Counted from the first letter of the stretch, positions 22,526 to 33,712 are shown. The stretch is 64,000 nt of DNA from Macrobrachium rosenbergii (GCF_040412425.1 NC_089756.1:7998726-8062725), one strand, 5' to 3'. Notes: a model not told the origin generated them from the letters alone. Numbers and translations: made by a program.

Positions 22526-22799
22526 AAAAAGGGTAGGCGACGACCAGCAAGACACATCAGTATGAGGTGGATCAGAGAAACCAGTTAACTCTAACATATT
22601 TCTTTATTTCGAACGTTTCGTAATAATTTCTTTATTACATCATCAGGGATCTGTTGAATAATGGATAAATTACTCAAAAGTTACTGTAAAAGCATTAAAA
22701 ATCATAAGACAACTAAAAATAAAATTCACCAAATACGATACAGCTAAAAACAAAGAACAAAGACCGCTAACCAACCTTAGGTGGAGAGCAAAAGACAGA

Positions 22800-23685
22800 A
22801 AGCTTACAGAGGACAGAGAGTTAACTCAGGTAAAGTTGAGTAGAGGAGGTTCGGGTATTTAACTGGAGGACTAGTTGTTTGATAAACAATGACTCGAGTA
22901 TAGGCAGTTCGTGAGGATTTGCTGTTTGGCCTATTATGCTGAAATCATTTCTTTCAATATGAATTTTACAAATTTTGGAATGAGCTCTGATATTAGAACG
23001 TTCTGGATTGGAGAGCTTACAACCAGTACGAAAGCTTATTCCCCGATGGGAGTCGATTCTGACCCTCAGTAACCTCCTCGTGGACCCGACATATGTCCCA
23101 GAGTTACACTTAGGGCAAGTATACTTTCACGCCACGTTAGAGGATAAAAAAGGGGCTTAATCGATCCTTGTAGTTAAAAAATAAACCTAGTGTTAAAGGA
23201 TTTTTGGGGATTAATTTTAAATTAAATGCACATAATGATTGTGGATAATTTGTATAAACCGTTTTCTAAAAGTCATCGTGTAAAAAGGGAAATTTGGCGT
23301 AAAAGTTTAATTTAGGTATTGTTGTAGGTTTTGTGACGTCAGTGAATTGTTTGTTAAGAGAAGTTCGAAGTTGTTTAAAAAATAAAGTTTGAAGAAAGCA
23401 GTTACTCATGAAATATTCTGAGAGAAAATTAATTTCCTGATGAAAAGATAGCCAGTTTGATGTAGTGAAAAACGCCCTGTGGAGGAGAGTAAAAATAGAA
23501 TTAAGATGAAAACTGTAAAAACAAGAGCTGTAATAATTGCATCCTAAACCAGTAAACGTCTTCTTCCTAAAAACAGAAGTATTAAAAGAACCATCACTTC
23601 TGGTGACAAGAACGTCTAAAAAAGGCAGTTGATTGACACCTTCGCCTATTGAAAAATGACTTTGATATTGAATCTTTTTTAACAT
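22800..23685 (-). pseudogene. Penelope RT C-terminus and GIY-YIG, left arm
   Basis: An open 139-residue stretch (23685 down to 23266) has GEGVNQLPFLDVLVTR followed by SVFRKKTFTGLGCNYYS. This is the post-palm region that Penelope elements share just before the endonuclease. Past 23266, other frames give the GIY-YIG part on the reverse strand near 23110-22940, complementary to the better read in the right arm. Stops and shifts make the copy inactive. Confidence 0.85.
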
Positions 23686-23689
23686 TTGC

Positions 23690-24560
23690 CAATTCTAGGC
23701 ATAACAACATTAAATTTACCGTAGAAAAAGAAGTGAACAATCAATTGCCTTTTTTTAGACGTTCTTGTCACCAGAAGCGAAGGTTCTTTTAATACTTCTG
23801 TTTTTAAGAAGAAGACGTTTACTGGTTTAGGATGCAATTATTACAGCTCCTGTTTTCATAATTTTCATCTTAATTCTATTTTTACTCTCCTCCACAGGGC
23901 GTTTTTCACTACATCAAACTGGCAATCATTTCATCAGGAAATTAATTTTCTCTCAGAATATTTCATGAGTAACTGCTTTCTTCAAACTTTATTTTTTAAA
24001 CAACTTCGAACTTTTTTTAACAAACAATTCACTGACGTCACAAAACCTACAACAGCACCTAAATTAAACTTTTACGCCAAATTTCCCTTTTTACACGATA
24101 ACTCATTTAGAAAACGGTTTATGCAAATTATCCACAATCATTATGGTGCATTTAATTTAAAATTAATCCCCAAAAATCCTTTAACATTAGGTTAATTTTT
24201 TAACTACAAGGATCGATTAAGCCCCTTTTTTATCCTCTAACGTGGTGTGAAAGTATACTTGCCCTAAGTGTAACTCTGGGACATATGTCGGATCCACGAG
24301 GAGGTTACTGAGGGTCAGAATCGACTCCCATCGGGGAATAAGCTTTCGTACTGGTTGTAAGCTCTCCAATCCAGAACGTTCTAATATCAGAGCTCATTCC
24401 AAAATTTGTAAAATTCATATTGAAAGAAATTATTTCAGCATAATAGGCCAAACAGCAAATCCTCACGAACTGCTTATACTCGAGTCATTGTTTATCAAAC
24501 AACTAGTCCTCCAGTTAAATACCCGAACCTCCTCTACTCAACTTTACCTGAGTTAACTCT
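23690..24560 (+). pseudogene. Penelope RT C-terminus and GIY-YIG, right arm
   Basis: The plus strand reads NNIKFTVEKEVNNQLPF, then, after a shift, SVFKKKTFTGLGCNYYS-like residues and an open stretch 23965-24195 (FTDVTKPTTAPKLNFYAKFP). From about 24255 another frame reads CPKCNSGTYVGSTRRLLRVR and DSHRGISFRTG. TYVGSTRR..LRVR..SHRG is the GIY-YIG core with its Tyr, Gly and Arg. The reading continues to NPHELLILESLFIKQL, which includes the usual Glu. A stop at 24193 and frame changes break the gene. Confidence 0.88.
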
Positions 24561-24727
24561 CTCTGTAAGCTTTCTGTCTTTTGCTCTCTCCACCTAAGGT
24601 TGGTTAGCGGTCTTTTGTTCTTTGTGTTTTTAGCTGTTTCGTATTTGGTGAATTTTATTTTTAGTTGTCTTATGATTTTTAAAGCTTTTACAGTAACTTT
24701 TTGAGTAATTTATCCATTATTCAACAG

Positions 24728-24793
24728 ATCCCTGATGATGTAATAAAGAAATTATTACGAAACGTTCGAAATAAAGAAATATGTTAGAGTCAA
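24728..24793 (+). other. Structured 3' motif of PLE-2 resembling a hammerhead core
   Basis: Reads CTGATGA, T, a hairpin GTAATAA/TTATTAC with loop AGAAA, then GAAAC. The CTGATGA and GAAA boxes and the stem between them match the layout of a hammerhead ribozyme core. However, I cannot pair stems I and III around a cleavage site, and one extra T sits before stem II. The same sequence is present in inverted form in the left arm at about 22596-22655. Hammerhead motifs are known from Penelope elements; this one may be degenerate. Confidence 0.45.
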
Positions 24794-24818
24794 CTGGTTT
24801 CCCTGGTCCACCCTCACA

Positions 24819-24821
<3 letters not shown>

Positions 24822-24897
<76 letters not shown>
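24822..24897. repeat. (TA)n microsatellite, right of PLE-2
   Basis: Pure (AT)n beginning 6-7 bp after the PLE-2 right end. Confidence 0.97.
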
Positions 24898-24901
<4 letters not shown>

Positions 24902-25059
24902 TTAAAATGCTTACCAGTTCCATTTCAGACTTTAATGATGCTTGACGTATGTATGTTAAATTAATAATAAAAAACACACTTTGTACTGCCACGTTCCTTA
25001 AACAAATGACACTTTGCGTCGTTCCATTCTTCGTGAAAACAAGTAGCATAGTGATTTCA

Positions 25060-25307
25060 ATTCAAACTTTCTTTAAAGCTGTTTTCAATTTACTTTTCAC
25101 GTTTCACACTAATATCTTTTACGTTTCTATCTATTTACTTATTAATTTGTTAATTTATTTTTTCTTTTTAACAAGTGATCTCTTCTTTCGGTATTTCCCA
25201 TCACCTTCTGTTGTCCCTTCCTAATGAACGGAATATTCTTAGTAAGTTTGAATTTCAAATCAATGGTACCTTTGGCGGGATTGTTCCAAATGAATAGAGC
25301 TCATCTT

Positions 25308-25311
<4 letters not shown>
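25060..25311 (+). mobile_element. LINE-B 3' UTR, copy 2, inverted relative to the other copies
   Basis: The reverse complement of this block matches the 3' UTR blocks of the LINE-B copies at 18968-19490 and 40716-41095: CTATTCAT.TGGAA, TTTGAAATTCAA, AAAGAAGAGATCACTT and AAAAATAAATTAA. Orientation is given by the tail: the AAT repeat follows directly at 25312. No coding part remains. Confidence 0.75.

Positions 25312-25389
<78 letters not shown>
25312..25389. repeat. (AAT)n tail/microsatellite
   Basis: 78 bp of pure (AAT)n contiguous with the LINE-B end. Confidence 0.97.
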
Positions 25390-26050
25390 GCGTTTAGGGC
25401 GAGGCGATCAATACTGAACTCAGGTCATTGTTATCATGATGCTAAATATATATATAACGTAAGCCTTCGCTAGATATCAAATGGAAAATGTTGATTAACA
25501 TTATATTCTTAATCCGAGTTCATCTCGGCAATCAAGTCACGTCGTTTATATAAAAATAAACCTAGATTAGGAGCAATCCCCCGATGCTTATGCGAATGAC
25601 GCCCGAATAACGCCATTTCGCAGCTACGATTTTGATTACATCGACGCAAAAAAATGTCCTGATCATCCAGAATCCCTTAATTCCATCAATTATGACGTCA
25701 TCAGCGACTATATCAGCACCCCATTAATGAAAGCTTATCGCTAATCCGCCTCCCCGTGGCCTCTGTGACAAACATTAACGAAGGCGTATTCGTTAAAGCT
25801 GTTCGCAGCGGCTTTTGGAAGCTTTTGGAAAAGCTTGATTGATAGGAAGCTTAGATCGTTCATTTCCCCTTATTAGAGAACTCCGATAATTAACTCTTGA
25901 TTGGGTTCTGGGCACCTAATGGGTGGGAGAATTTCTCGACTCCTTCCATTTCTTCTCTTTGCACGATATTCCTGTGATCTAAAATGCCACAGTTGAGGTA
26001 AATGATAAAGTTACTAAGACGTAACGTTCCCAAGAAAGTGAAAATCATGA
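25390..26050. other. Unannotated DNA
   Basis: No gene recognised. Confidence 0.4.
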
Positions 26051-26052
26051 TT

Positions 26053-26055
<3 letters not shown>

Positions 26056-26130
<75 letters not shown>

Positions 26131-26155
26131 TATATATATCAATATATATATATAT
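26056..26155. repeat. (TA)n microsatellite left of palindrome
   Basis: Pure (TA)n to 26121, then AAA and CA interruptions. Confidence 0.97.
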
Positions 26156-26191
26156 TAGAAATAGTCAACAACTATCAAGTGTGGAACAGGA

Positions 26192-26637
26192 ATAAATTTC
26201 TGACTCACGCCAGGATCGAACCCAGGTCTTTCAATTGAAAGGCAAGGCCGCTGCCAACCAGGCCATGCAAGTCATTTAGGAAGTTGGAACCTGAGTACAA
26301 CTGTACTCAAAAGAATTACCTGGGCAGGCTAACTGCTTGCATACCGGCGTGTTTTCCCCAACTTCCGACTCAGCAGTGACCCAACTTACAGCATCTCGTT
26401 CGAATTATCATATTCACTCAGAAGGGATAATTCGAATGAAATGCTGTCAATTGTGTCACTGCTGAGTCGGGAAGTTAGGGAAAACACGCCGGTATGCAAG
26501 CAGTTAGCCTGCCCAGGTAATTCCTTGGGTACAGCCGTACTCAGGTTCCAACTTCCTAAATGACTTTTATGGTCTGGTTGCCAGCAGCCTTGCCTTTCAA
26601 TTGAAAGACCTGGGTTCGATCCTGATGTGAGTCAGAA

Positions 26638-26643
<6 letters not shown>
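26192..26643. repeat. Palindromic tRNA-like element, 218-bp arms
   Basis: Left arm 26192-26409, right arm 26426-26643, loop 16 bp. Read on the plus strand, the right arm contains TGGTCTGGTTGCCAGCAGC (A-box-like, about 26570) and GGTTCGATCC (B-box, 26613-26622), separated by about 40 bp as in tRNA-derived promoters. The left arm has the same pair on the reverse strand (GGATCGAACCC at about 26213). Both outer edges run into (TA)n. No protein is encoded. It looks like a SINE copy that snapped back or inserted as an inverted pair; the mismatches between arms are few. Confidence 0.9.
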
Positions 26644-26728
<85 letters not shown>

Positions 26729-26789
26729 CATACATATATATATAATCATATATTTATATATGTATAGATATACATATACAAATAAATAA

Positions 26790-26843
<54 letters not shown>

Positions 26844-26860
26844 ACATATATATATTATCT
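26640..26860. repeat. (TA)n microsatellite right of palindrome
   Basis: Pure (TA)n to 26723, then ACATACATACA, further (TA)n at 26793-26830 and a mixed tail. Confidence 0.97.
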
Positions 26861-26864
26861 ATAT

Positions 26865-27115
26865 AATATATATAATAAGAAACCATGTAGAAAAACAATA
26901 ATGAAATAAACCAAGGAAAATAATAATGACAATAACAAGATAAGGACAATGACAAGACGACAAGATTTATATGGAGCATAACATAACGATAAGACGAAGA
27001 GAGATAAGACGCAGAGGGGCATAGCATAATGATAAGACGCAGAGGAGCATGATAATGGCAAGGCTTTAAGAAGCATAATAATGGCAATAACACATCACGG
27101 TAACGAGACACCAAG
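26865..27115 (+). repeat. Degenerate short tandem repeats (ATAATGACAATAAC type, GCATAATGATAAGACG type)
   Basis: Short irregular units such as GATAAGACG.AGAG and GCATAATGATAAGACGCAGA repeat four to five times. The complementary strand is open but has no recognisable domain. Confidence 0.6.
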
Positions 27116-27610
27116 GGTAATTATTATATTTTGTTTTCCCATTTCAGCCTAAATTGCAACACTCTTTAGTTTCGTCAAGAGAATGAACTAAAATAAATAA
27201 GATTCACGTTACTCTCCAGCGAAGGATACCATACATTAAAAATGAAAGACTTACATAATAGTGCATTATCATACTATTTACCTGAGGAGGGACCGCGATG
27301 CAGCGCAGGTATAACCTCTAATTAGCCAATGCTCGTAAACAACCACTGTAGAAATACTGTCCCCTTCATAAGTGCAAGTGACACATGCGCTATATAATTA
27401 AAGTGAAAGAGCGTGGCTATTTGATCATTTAAGTTCTCTGCATAAGGGCGAGTTTCTTGCCTGATAATACATATTCTTTTTTCCAAATTACCAATCTACT
27501 TAGATACTCAGATTTGGGTCTGTTTTCTTCTTTATTTAATTATCTATACAGCTGTTTATATGAACTTCATTTATATGTATTTATTTTTTGTCGATTTATT
27601 TATCTCTTGT
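27116..27610. other. Unannotated DNA
   Basis: No feature recognised. Confidence 0.4.
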
Positions 27611-27613
27611 AAT

Positions 27614-27814
<201 letters not shown>

Positions 27815-28004
27815 GACAGACATTTCATTTCTAACGAACAAAAATTAGCAACTCTTTTTATATTAACATGCTGGAATATTTGGCAACAATTCAAGTCTAC
27901 GCAACACAAACCAATTGTTTGTCATTTTTTATCAATGCACGTCAATTTCCTAAACAGAAACCTGAAAGACAAATATGTTAGCTCTACCACCACTGCTTCT
28001 TAAA

Positions 28005-28008
<4 letters not shown>

Positions 28009-28058
<50 letters not shown>
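28009..28058. repeat. (CT)n microsatellite
   Basis: Pure (CT)n. Confidence 0.97.
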
Positions 28059-28060
<2 letters not shown>

Positions 28061-29299
28061 GTTTAAGAACTAATCACAATTATTTCCTGTCGACAACACA
28101 CGTCATATATTAGTATATTAATCAACGCTTGCTACATCACCTTCTGCTCTTATGCGTCTCTCATGCTTAATCTGGATTAACCTGAGAGAAAAACTTAGTA
28201 ATTTGTGGAATAAATGATAAAAGTTGAAAAAAGGTAAGAGAACTCGATCACTGTCATGGGCTGGATGCTAACAGCATGAACCTGCATATAAGGCCCCGTC
28301 CACACGGTCGAGCTTTCCTCTGCGAACTTTGCTCGGTGTGACGTCAGAAACGGAGAAGCGGCTAGCAAAGCTTCGTGTAGGGCTTTCCTAATGTTTATCG
28401 AAGTATCGAGGCTTTGCCTGAAGCAGCAGCAGGGCTGTTCACTGACGGAAATATTTCTGGTAAACGGATAAAGACGTCACCTACGGAAAAGTTTCCGTAA
28501 AGCGCAATTTCATGTAGAACCTTCACAAATAAATAAAAAATAAAGGAAAATAAGCAAGAGTTTCTCGTTATTTTACCCTTCATAAAGTTTTAAATGCAAA
28601 TTAACCAGTGTACTGAAATATTATTTATGTCTTAATGAACCACAATCTCAAAGGATTCAGAAGAGAGGGCTCTCTAATTACCAAGATAAATCTTGGTTGA
28701 CAAGAGTGGTCGATAACCATAAGCTGATAATTAAGGCATGCAGGTGTGTCGTAAGCAACATCTTTTATAGAAGCTGGCTTGTAAAAAGTCTTAATATCTT
28801 GTAAATAATTATCTTTGTCAGTTTGTTCTTATTTTCTTGTAAATATCTTTTTTCAAATATGTTTTCTGTATGTTTCATATTCACTGATTGCATTTCCTTA
28901 AAATATTTGTGTTGCTTACTGTTTCGTTTACGTTGTTCATGATATATCCTTATAAACTTCGTTGAAGATTAATGTCTTTAAGTGATTTTTTGCTACGTGT
29001 CTTTTGATTAAACTGTATGTATAGGTCCTATTAAACCGGATTTGTTTTACTTGTTTATTTAATACATCTTTATACACAGATGTGTGTGCCTCAGTATAAT
29101 GTAATTATCTAAAATGAACACATCCCTTTAAACAACCATTTTCACTCAACGTAAATAGTAGAAAATAGCAGAAAAATGACGTCAGAGTACAGTAGAGTTA
29201 TTGCCAGGCCTGCAGTACCCACGAGCTATCAGTTCTCGTGTTCCACCTTCAACCAGTAAATTTGTCCAAGGAACAGTGACTGGTCTCGACAGTTAACTC

Positions 29300-29557
29300 T
29301 GAATCTGATGGGATGTACGCGAGGAAGTGTACAACAAAGACCGTGACGCACGTACTGCAGCAATCAAACAAATCACTACCAATCTCAAGCAAAATGCCGC
29401 CTACATGAATGAAGTAGAGGTTAAACGTAAAATAGCTCTTCTTCGAAAACAGCATCGGAGGGAAATGCGTAAAGTAAGCATGGGCAAAAAATCAGGAGCT
29501 GGAAGCGAAGATCGATATACCCCAAAATTATGGTGCTTCAACTCCTTATCATTTTGA
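29300..29557 (+). pseudogene. MADF/Myb-like DNA-binding protein of the Harbinger element
   Basis: Reads WDVREEVYNKDRDARTAAIK, then EVEVKRKIALLRKQHRREMR, KSGAGSEDRYTPKLW and CFNSLSF to a stop at 29555. MADF domains have this shape: LWD.R...Y.DR, a mid-domain K.K...LR..Y.RE, and a final W.....L.F. Autonomous Harbingers encode such a protein next to the transposase, and it acts in transposase DNA binding and nuclear entry. The N-terminal half before about 29300 is lost, and the open frame starts only inside the domain. Confidence 0.75.
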
Positions 29558-29647
29558 ACTCCGGTGATGCAGTACGGCCATCAGTATCAAACCTCGACAA
29601 TAGTGAGGAGACATTGTGGAAATGTTATCAGACTATGAGATCCATTC

Positions 29648-29956
29648 TCATATACTTGATGAAATCTGATTCATAGCCATGTTATGTCTCAGTTCCCGCA
29701 ATATCGTCATATAACTTCCTATGTCTGCTCTTCTTTGTAGCCACTCTTTACACCACGTCCTTTTCTGCCTTGTCGCTTTTATCTTTGCAAACATTGCTAC
29801 AACAATACGCAGCGCGATTTTCTTCTTGCGTGTCTTACGATCCATATTGTACACAATCGGTAATGTGTCAGCCACTGCCAGGCTGTCACTATCCAGCCAA
29901 CGTCGTTCGGACAGCAGCATAAATGCGTACGACAGGCTTAGCCCGCAAAGAGGCAA
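29648..29956 (-). pseudogene. N-terminal piece of Harbinger transposase
   Basis: The reverse-strand open frame of 102 codons begins inside the right terminus and contains KRTWCKEWLQRRADIGSYMT and ILRELRH. The W...WL.RR...G.Y..L..EL phrase is the conserved N-terminus of HARBI1-like transposases. The reading ends at codon 102 where the catalytic domain should follow; the frame beyond does not show a DDE core. Confidence 0.8.
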
Positions 29957-29996
29957 AGTCTACAGAGCAGAGCTCGACCGTGTGGACGGGGCCTAA

Positions 29997-31635
29997 GAGG
30001 AATGATAAACTATTGATCATTTCTCTCATCAATGTTCGTTCTTTGATGTGTAAAAAAAAATATTACTTTGCTTTATCATCTTTTATTTAAACGATACTCT
30101 TTGATGTAAAAGACCGAAAAACAAAGAACAAAGAAATCTGTCACTTTGGTTAATATGGACAAAAGCAAGACTCATCTCGCGTCCTACAAAAAAATTATGT
30201 GAAGTTGTCAAATTCTAATGAGAGAACGAATTCTTATAACAGGGCTCTTTGTTTTTCCTCCAGAACAAACGCACGTAACGAGCACACGCCATGATCCAAC
30301 GTGTTCCCAGAAAGCAACGCAGTTTCGAATGTGTGGGCGCGTGTGTGTGGTAATGAGCCAGCGGCGAAGTGTAGAAGGGGGAACAAATATTATGGAAAAT
30401 GGTGGGAACAGACGCCGATTGCGAAAAACTCGAAGACAAGGGGGGGGGAGCGGGAACGAAAAATGCGCTAATTAAGTAGATAAAAGATAAAGACCGATAA
30501 AAGATAAACGCAGATGGATAGAAAATTGTCTGGAGAAAAAGAAAGGTAATGAAAACTCCCGAGAACAATGGAAAAATAGAATTATTTGCCAGTAAATTAT
30601 CTCCAATAAATCTGCTCAGAACTCGATAAGCGGTTTCTGTCCGAAATGAATTAACTTGCGGTGTTTCCATTTAGCTGTTTCCCGTCATTTAAGCGTTTGG
30701 CTTCGTCCTTGTTTAATGACACTTTGCCCTGTTCCAAACTTATGGGTAGAGCGACTGTAATTTACTTTCAGTCCGGGGGTATGTTTCATTTAGTGAACAA
30801 AAATACCCTTCGCTAAATACTGGCATTAGCTCAACTTCATCCAATTTGGCAGAACAGAAGGGAGAGAAGAATCGAATTAACGGTTATATGTTTTATTTAA
30901 GAAGAGAATTTAACGCTGTCATGAATAATTCTCAATAGAAATGTTGCCGAAGTAGATGAATATGGTCCCTGCTTAGCCGGGAGTTGTCGTAAAACAATTA
31001 AACTGTCAGTATAATTTAACTATAGCTTTTCTAAGGAAACTTACGATGATAGAGCAATTTTTTTTAAGGAAGAGTCAGTTTCAGTTTCAAAACTAAAGTG
31101 TGAGGAATATGTGCTTAATATATATGTTTTTTCTCCATCTATCCCTTTTTAAGTCTACAAAACTCAGAAGGATTGAAGAAAACTGAAATTTATCTTAAAA
31201 AGATGAAACACTTTTCTAACATCTTTTTGTTCAGGAAGATCTTTTAGCAATGAAAAATTATCAAAGAAAAATGAGAAAAATTAATGTTCAAATATACGAG
31301 AGAGTAAAAAAGAAAGGCATAAAGGTCGGCTAATAAACTCCAACGAAAGGAATACGAGAATCTTGTAAAAATAGAAAAAAAAATCAGTCAAGAAGATTAA
31401 AAGTCAGGCTGAATACTTTCCCCTGGTAAGGTCAGGCGTTTCGACCTTTGTTGATATCAGCATTTCCTCCACACCTCAGTTTCACAGTCCCAGGGAGCTG
31501 GTGTCGTCATCTCCAAGACATTTCGAAGAACTTCCCCTTTTCGCCTGTCAATCAGGATTACCTAAAGCTATCTTGACTTTCCTTCCTAACAACAGTTCAA
31601 GACTGGTGAAACTTTAAGGAAGGAAGGGAGGAAAG
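29997..31635. other. Unannotated DNA
   Basis: 1.6 kb with no recognisable gene. A reverse-strand open frame at 30215-30670 (151 codons) is hydrophobic and low in complexity and has no known domain. Confidence 0.4.
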
Positions 31636-31775
31636 AATGTAGAATTTAGGCCATAAGCCAAGAGCTGGGACCTATGAGGTCATTCAGCGCTGAATGGGAT
31701 ATTGACTGTAAGAAGGTTTCAAAGGTGTAACAGGAGGAAAACCTCGCAATTGCACTATGAATAAATTCCGCGTGA
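31636..31775 (+). repeat. Dispersed SINE-like repeat, copy 4, 3'-truncated
   Basis: Retains the first ~140 bp only: TAGAATTTAGGCCATAAGCC, GGGACCTATGAGGTCATTCA, and AAAACCTCGCAATTGCACTA, then stops at GAATAAATTCC. Confidence 0.88.
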
Positions 31776-32995
31776 GGACAAAACGATAAAATATGACGCA
31801 AGGTAAAGAAAGAGCTGAGCGAGAAACTAAAAGTTTTTAACTTTCTGTAATGCTTTTATTTTACTGGGCCGAGTAAGCTACAAAAACCGCCGCGTTGGTT
31901 ATGAGTGTGTTCAACTCTACGGAGGCTGGAGCTACGTGTGGGAGCATCCAATTTGCGAAGACCTATGTAAATGCTAAGGTCCAGATAATTTAAGCTGGCT
32001 GCAAAGAAATTACGAAGGAAGGAACTTGCATTTTCGTACGTGACCTTCTTCAAACTTGGCACAATGCGGAATTGTGGGCTGCTATTGACGATTACGATTG
32101 CGAAGTCGATATATGCTATTGCCTTGCAATACAGCACTGTTGCAATCAGTGCAGCGACCCGCGCGCAATCCTGATAAGGAAAGGTATCGCTGTTCACGCC
32201 TAGCGCAGACAATACTTGTGTCGAAATCATCACACGTAATCAGTAGAGATTTCTGGAGAGGAAAAAACATCAGGTGGATGACTACACAAAAAAAAAAAAA
32301 AAGTCTACAAATAAACTCCTTTTCCATTTTGCTTTAAAAAAGAATTGCATGACCATATAAGATGCCTTTGACCAAAGATGAAACACAGGAGATGAAAATA
32401 AAAGCGTTGGAGAGCATCACGGAGTTGGAAAAGCGAAAAAAAAACTACACCATAAAATTGTTTGCATTATAAAGTTTATATTTTTCACGAAAGGTTCTGA
32501 TTGCGCTCTCTAACGCGCTAGATTAATTTCTGGTTTAATTTTGCCCCTCAGTTTTCAGTATTAACATACGAGGTATGTTGGTATATCTTGCATGATTATC
32601 TATTTTTTCTGGTTTAGGTCGTTTTAATGAAAACCAAAAGTTTTACGGTTGAGTAAATGTATAAAGCATTTGCTCATCTGAGACTTCTGTGATTATATCA
32701 CACCAAAATACTGCTCATAGCAAGGAAACAAGTTATAAACTACTGGAGTAAATGCGAATCTTTTATAAATTACGTTAATATTTTTTTAAAAATACTTCAT
32801 AACAGCATTTTCTACCTGGGGGACATAGCAAATTATTTTTTTACAGGATCCAACAAATAAAGGATACTAACACACTAAAGTCACGAAGAGATGGAGACTG
32901 CAGGATTCATCAAACACGGAGAAAGGGTTTGAAGGTGAAGAAGATAATGAATTCACCAAAACAATGTATGTCAGAGCTCACACTTACACTCCAGC
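31776..32995. other. Unannotated DNA with a GC-richer open block at 31860-32230
   Basis: The block at 31860-32230 is open on the reverse strand for 125 codons (SALGVNSDTFPYQD, LRKLDAPTRSSS) and is more GC-rich than its surroundings. I do not recognise a domain. It could be part of an old transposon. The rest is AT-rich and featureless. Confidence 0.35.
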
Positions 32996-32999
32996 ATCT

Positions 33000-33190
33000 A
33001 AGATATGAACTCTGATGTAGTCTCGAGTGACAAACTCGAGAAAATGACGGAAGATTCTCACAAACTCTCCCTCCATTACCTTCATATCAGGATTAACTTT
33101 CATGTAGTCTCAAATTACCAACTCAAGAAAATGATAAGAGATTCTATCAAACACTGCCTCCATTATCATCTTATCAAGCTGCGGGAATGA
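33000..33190 (+). repeat. Tandem duplication, ~100-bp unit
   Basis: GATGTAGTCTCGAGTGACAA and CATGTAGTCTCAAATTACCA begin the two units. Both continue with ACTC.AGAAAATGA..G.AGATTCT and CA..CTC.CTCCATTA.C.TC.TATCA.G. Confidence 0.85.
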
Positions 33191-33454
33191 AGCAGGGAAC
33201 CCAACTTCTCAAAATTTATTTCATCGCCATGCAAAAAATTATTTTTTCTCAAAACTTCAGGAATTAATATTAAATACAGAATATTTCATTAGGACGTCGT
33301 TATTATTAAAGGCCACTGTCACGCATCACGTGAGCTGACATGTCACTAATCAACACGGGAGAGACTCCGAAAAAATAATAATAGGAAAATAAAATGCTGC
33401 TGAAGGGATTAATGCCACTTTTTGATATCGTTAATCCAAGGGATTTCGGAGGCG

Positions 33455-33712
33455 CTTCTCTAAAGAAGATGAATTTTCGGGGACATCTGACGGAAAAATT
33501 AAACTTAGGCGAAAATGTCCGTGATCACAATAAAGATAAATGAGTGAAATGAGTCACTTCACGGAAAAAAAAAATTAAGAAGCTTTAAAAAGGAAGATGC
33601 ATTCCGAGGACATGCGACGGAAAGCTGAAACTTAGATGAAAATGTGCATGACCACAATGCAGATCAATGGGTGAAATGAGTGAAATGAGCCACTTAATGG
33701 AAAAAGACATTA
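33455..33712 (+). repeat. Tandem duplication, ~125-bp unit
   Basis: Both units contain AAGATG.ATT..GGGGACAT or its variant, CGACGGAAA, AAACTTAG.CGAAAATGT, CACAAT..AGAT.AATG and GTGAAATGAG.CACTT. Confidence 0.85.

Larger units (their letters stand above)
22553..24815. mobile_element. PLE-2: two Penelope 3' halves head to head
   Basis: The arms are 22553 to about 23640 (reverse-strand sense) and about 23745-24815 (plus-strand sense), roughly 1.07 kb each with few differences. Each arm carries the end of the reverse transcriptase, the GIY-YIG region and a 3' UTR ending in a structured motif plus CCACCT/CCCTCA..CACTGAT. The 5' ends face each other across about 100 bp. (TA)n tracts flank both outer ends (to 22522 and from 24822). 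Such inverted, 5'-truncated pairs are characteristic of Penelope insertions. Confidence 0.92.
28292..29993. mobile_element. PIF/Harbinger-type DNA transposon, internally deleted
   Basis: The terminal inverted repeats begin GGCCCCGTCCACACGGTC at both ends and stay identical for about 23 bp, then similar for about 20 more (AACTTTGC against GACTTTGC). A TAA duplication flanks the element (28289-28291 and 29994-29996), fitting the three-base TWA target of this superfamily. Inside are a MADF-type DNA-binding protein remnant on the plus strand and the start of a transposase on the reverse strand. This convergent pair is the expected gene set. The DDE catalytic region is absent, so it depends on a partner or is dead. 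The left 900 bp hold nothing recognisable. Confidence 0.88.

Noticed and set aside
26570..26640. Functional tRNA gene (also at about 51000)
   Set aside because: Only the promoter boxes are tRNA-like; the segments do not fold into a cloverleaf that I can close, and they sit inside palindromes.
30215..30670. 151-codon reverse-strand open frame
   Set aside because: Hydrophobic, low-complexity, no family recognised and no supporting neighbour or motif; chance open frame is more likely.
31856..32233. 125-codon reverse-strand open frame in GC-richer DNA
   Set aside because: No motif recognised. Kept only as an unannotated block; a protein search would decide.
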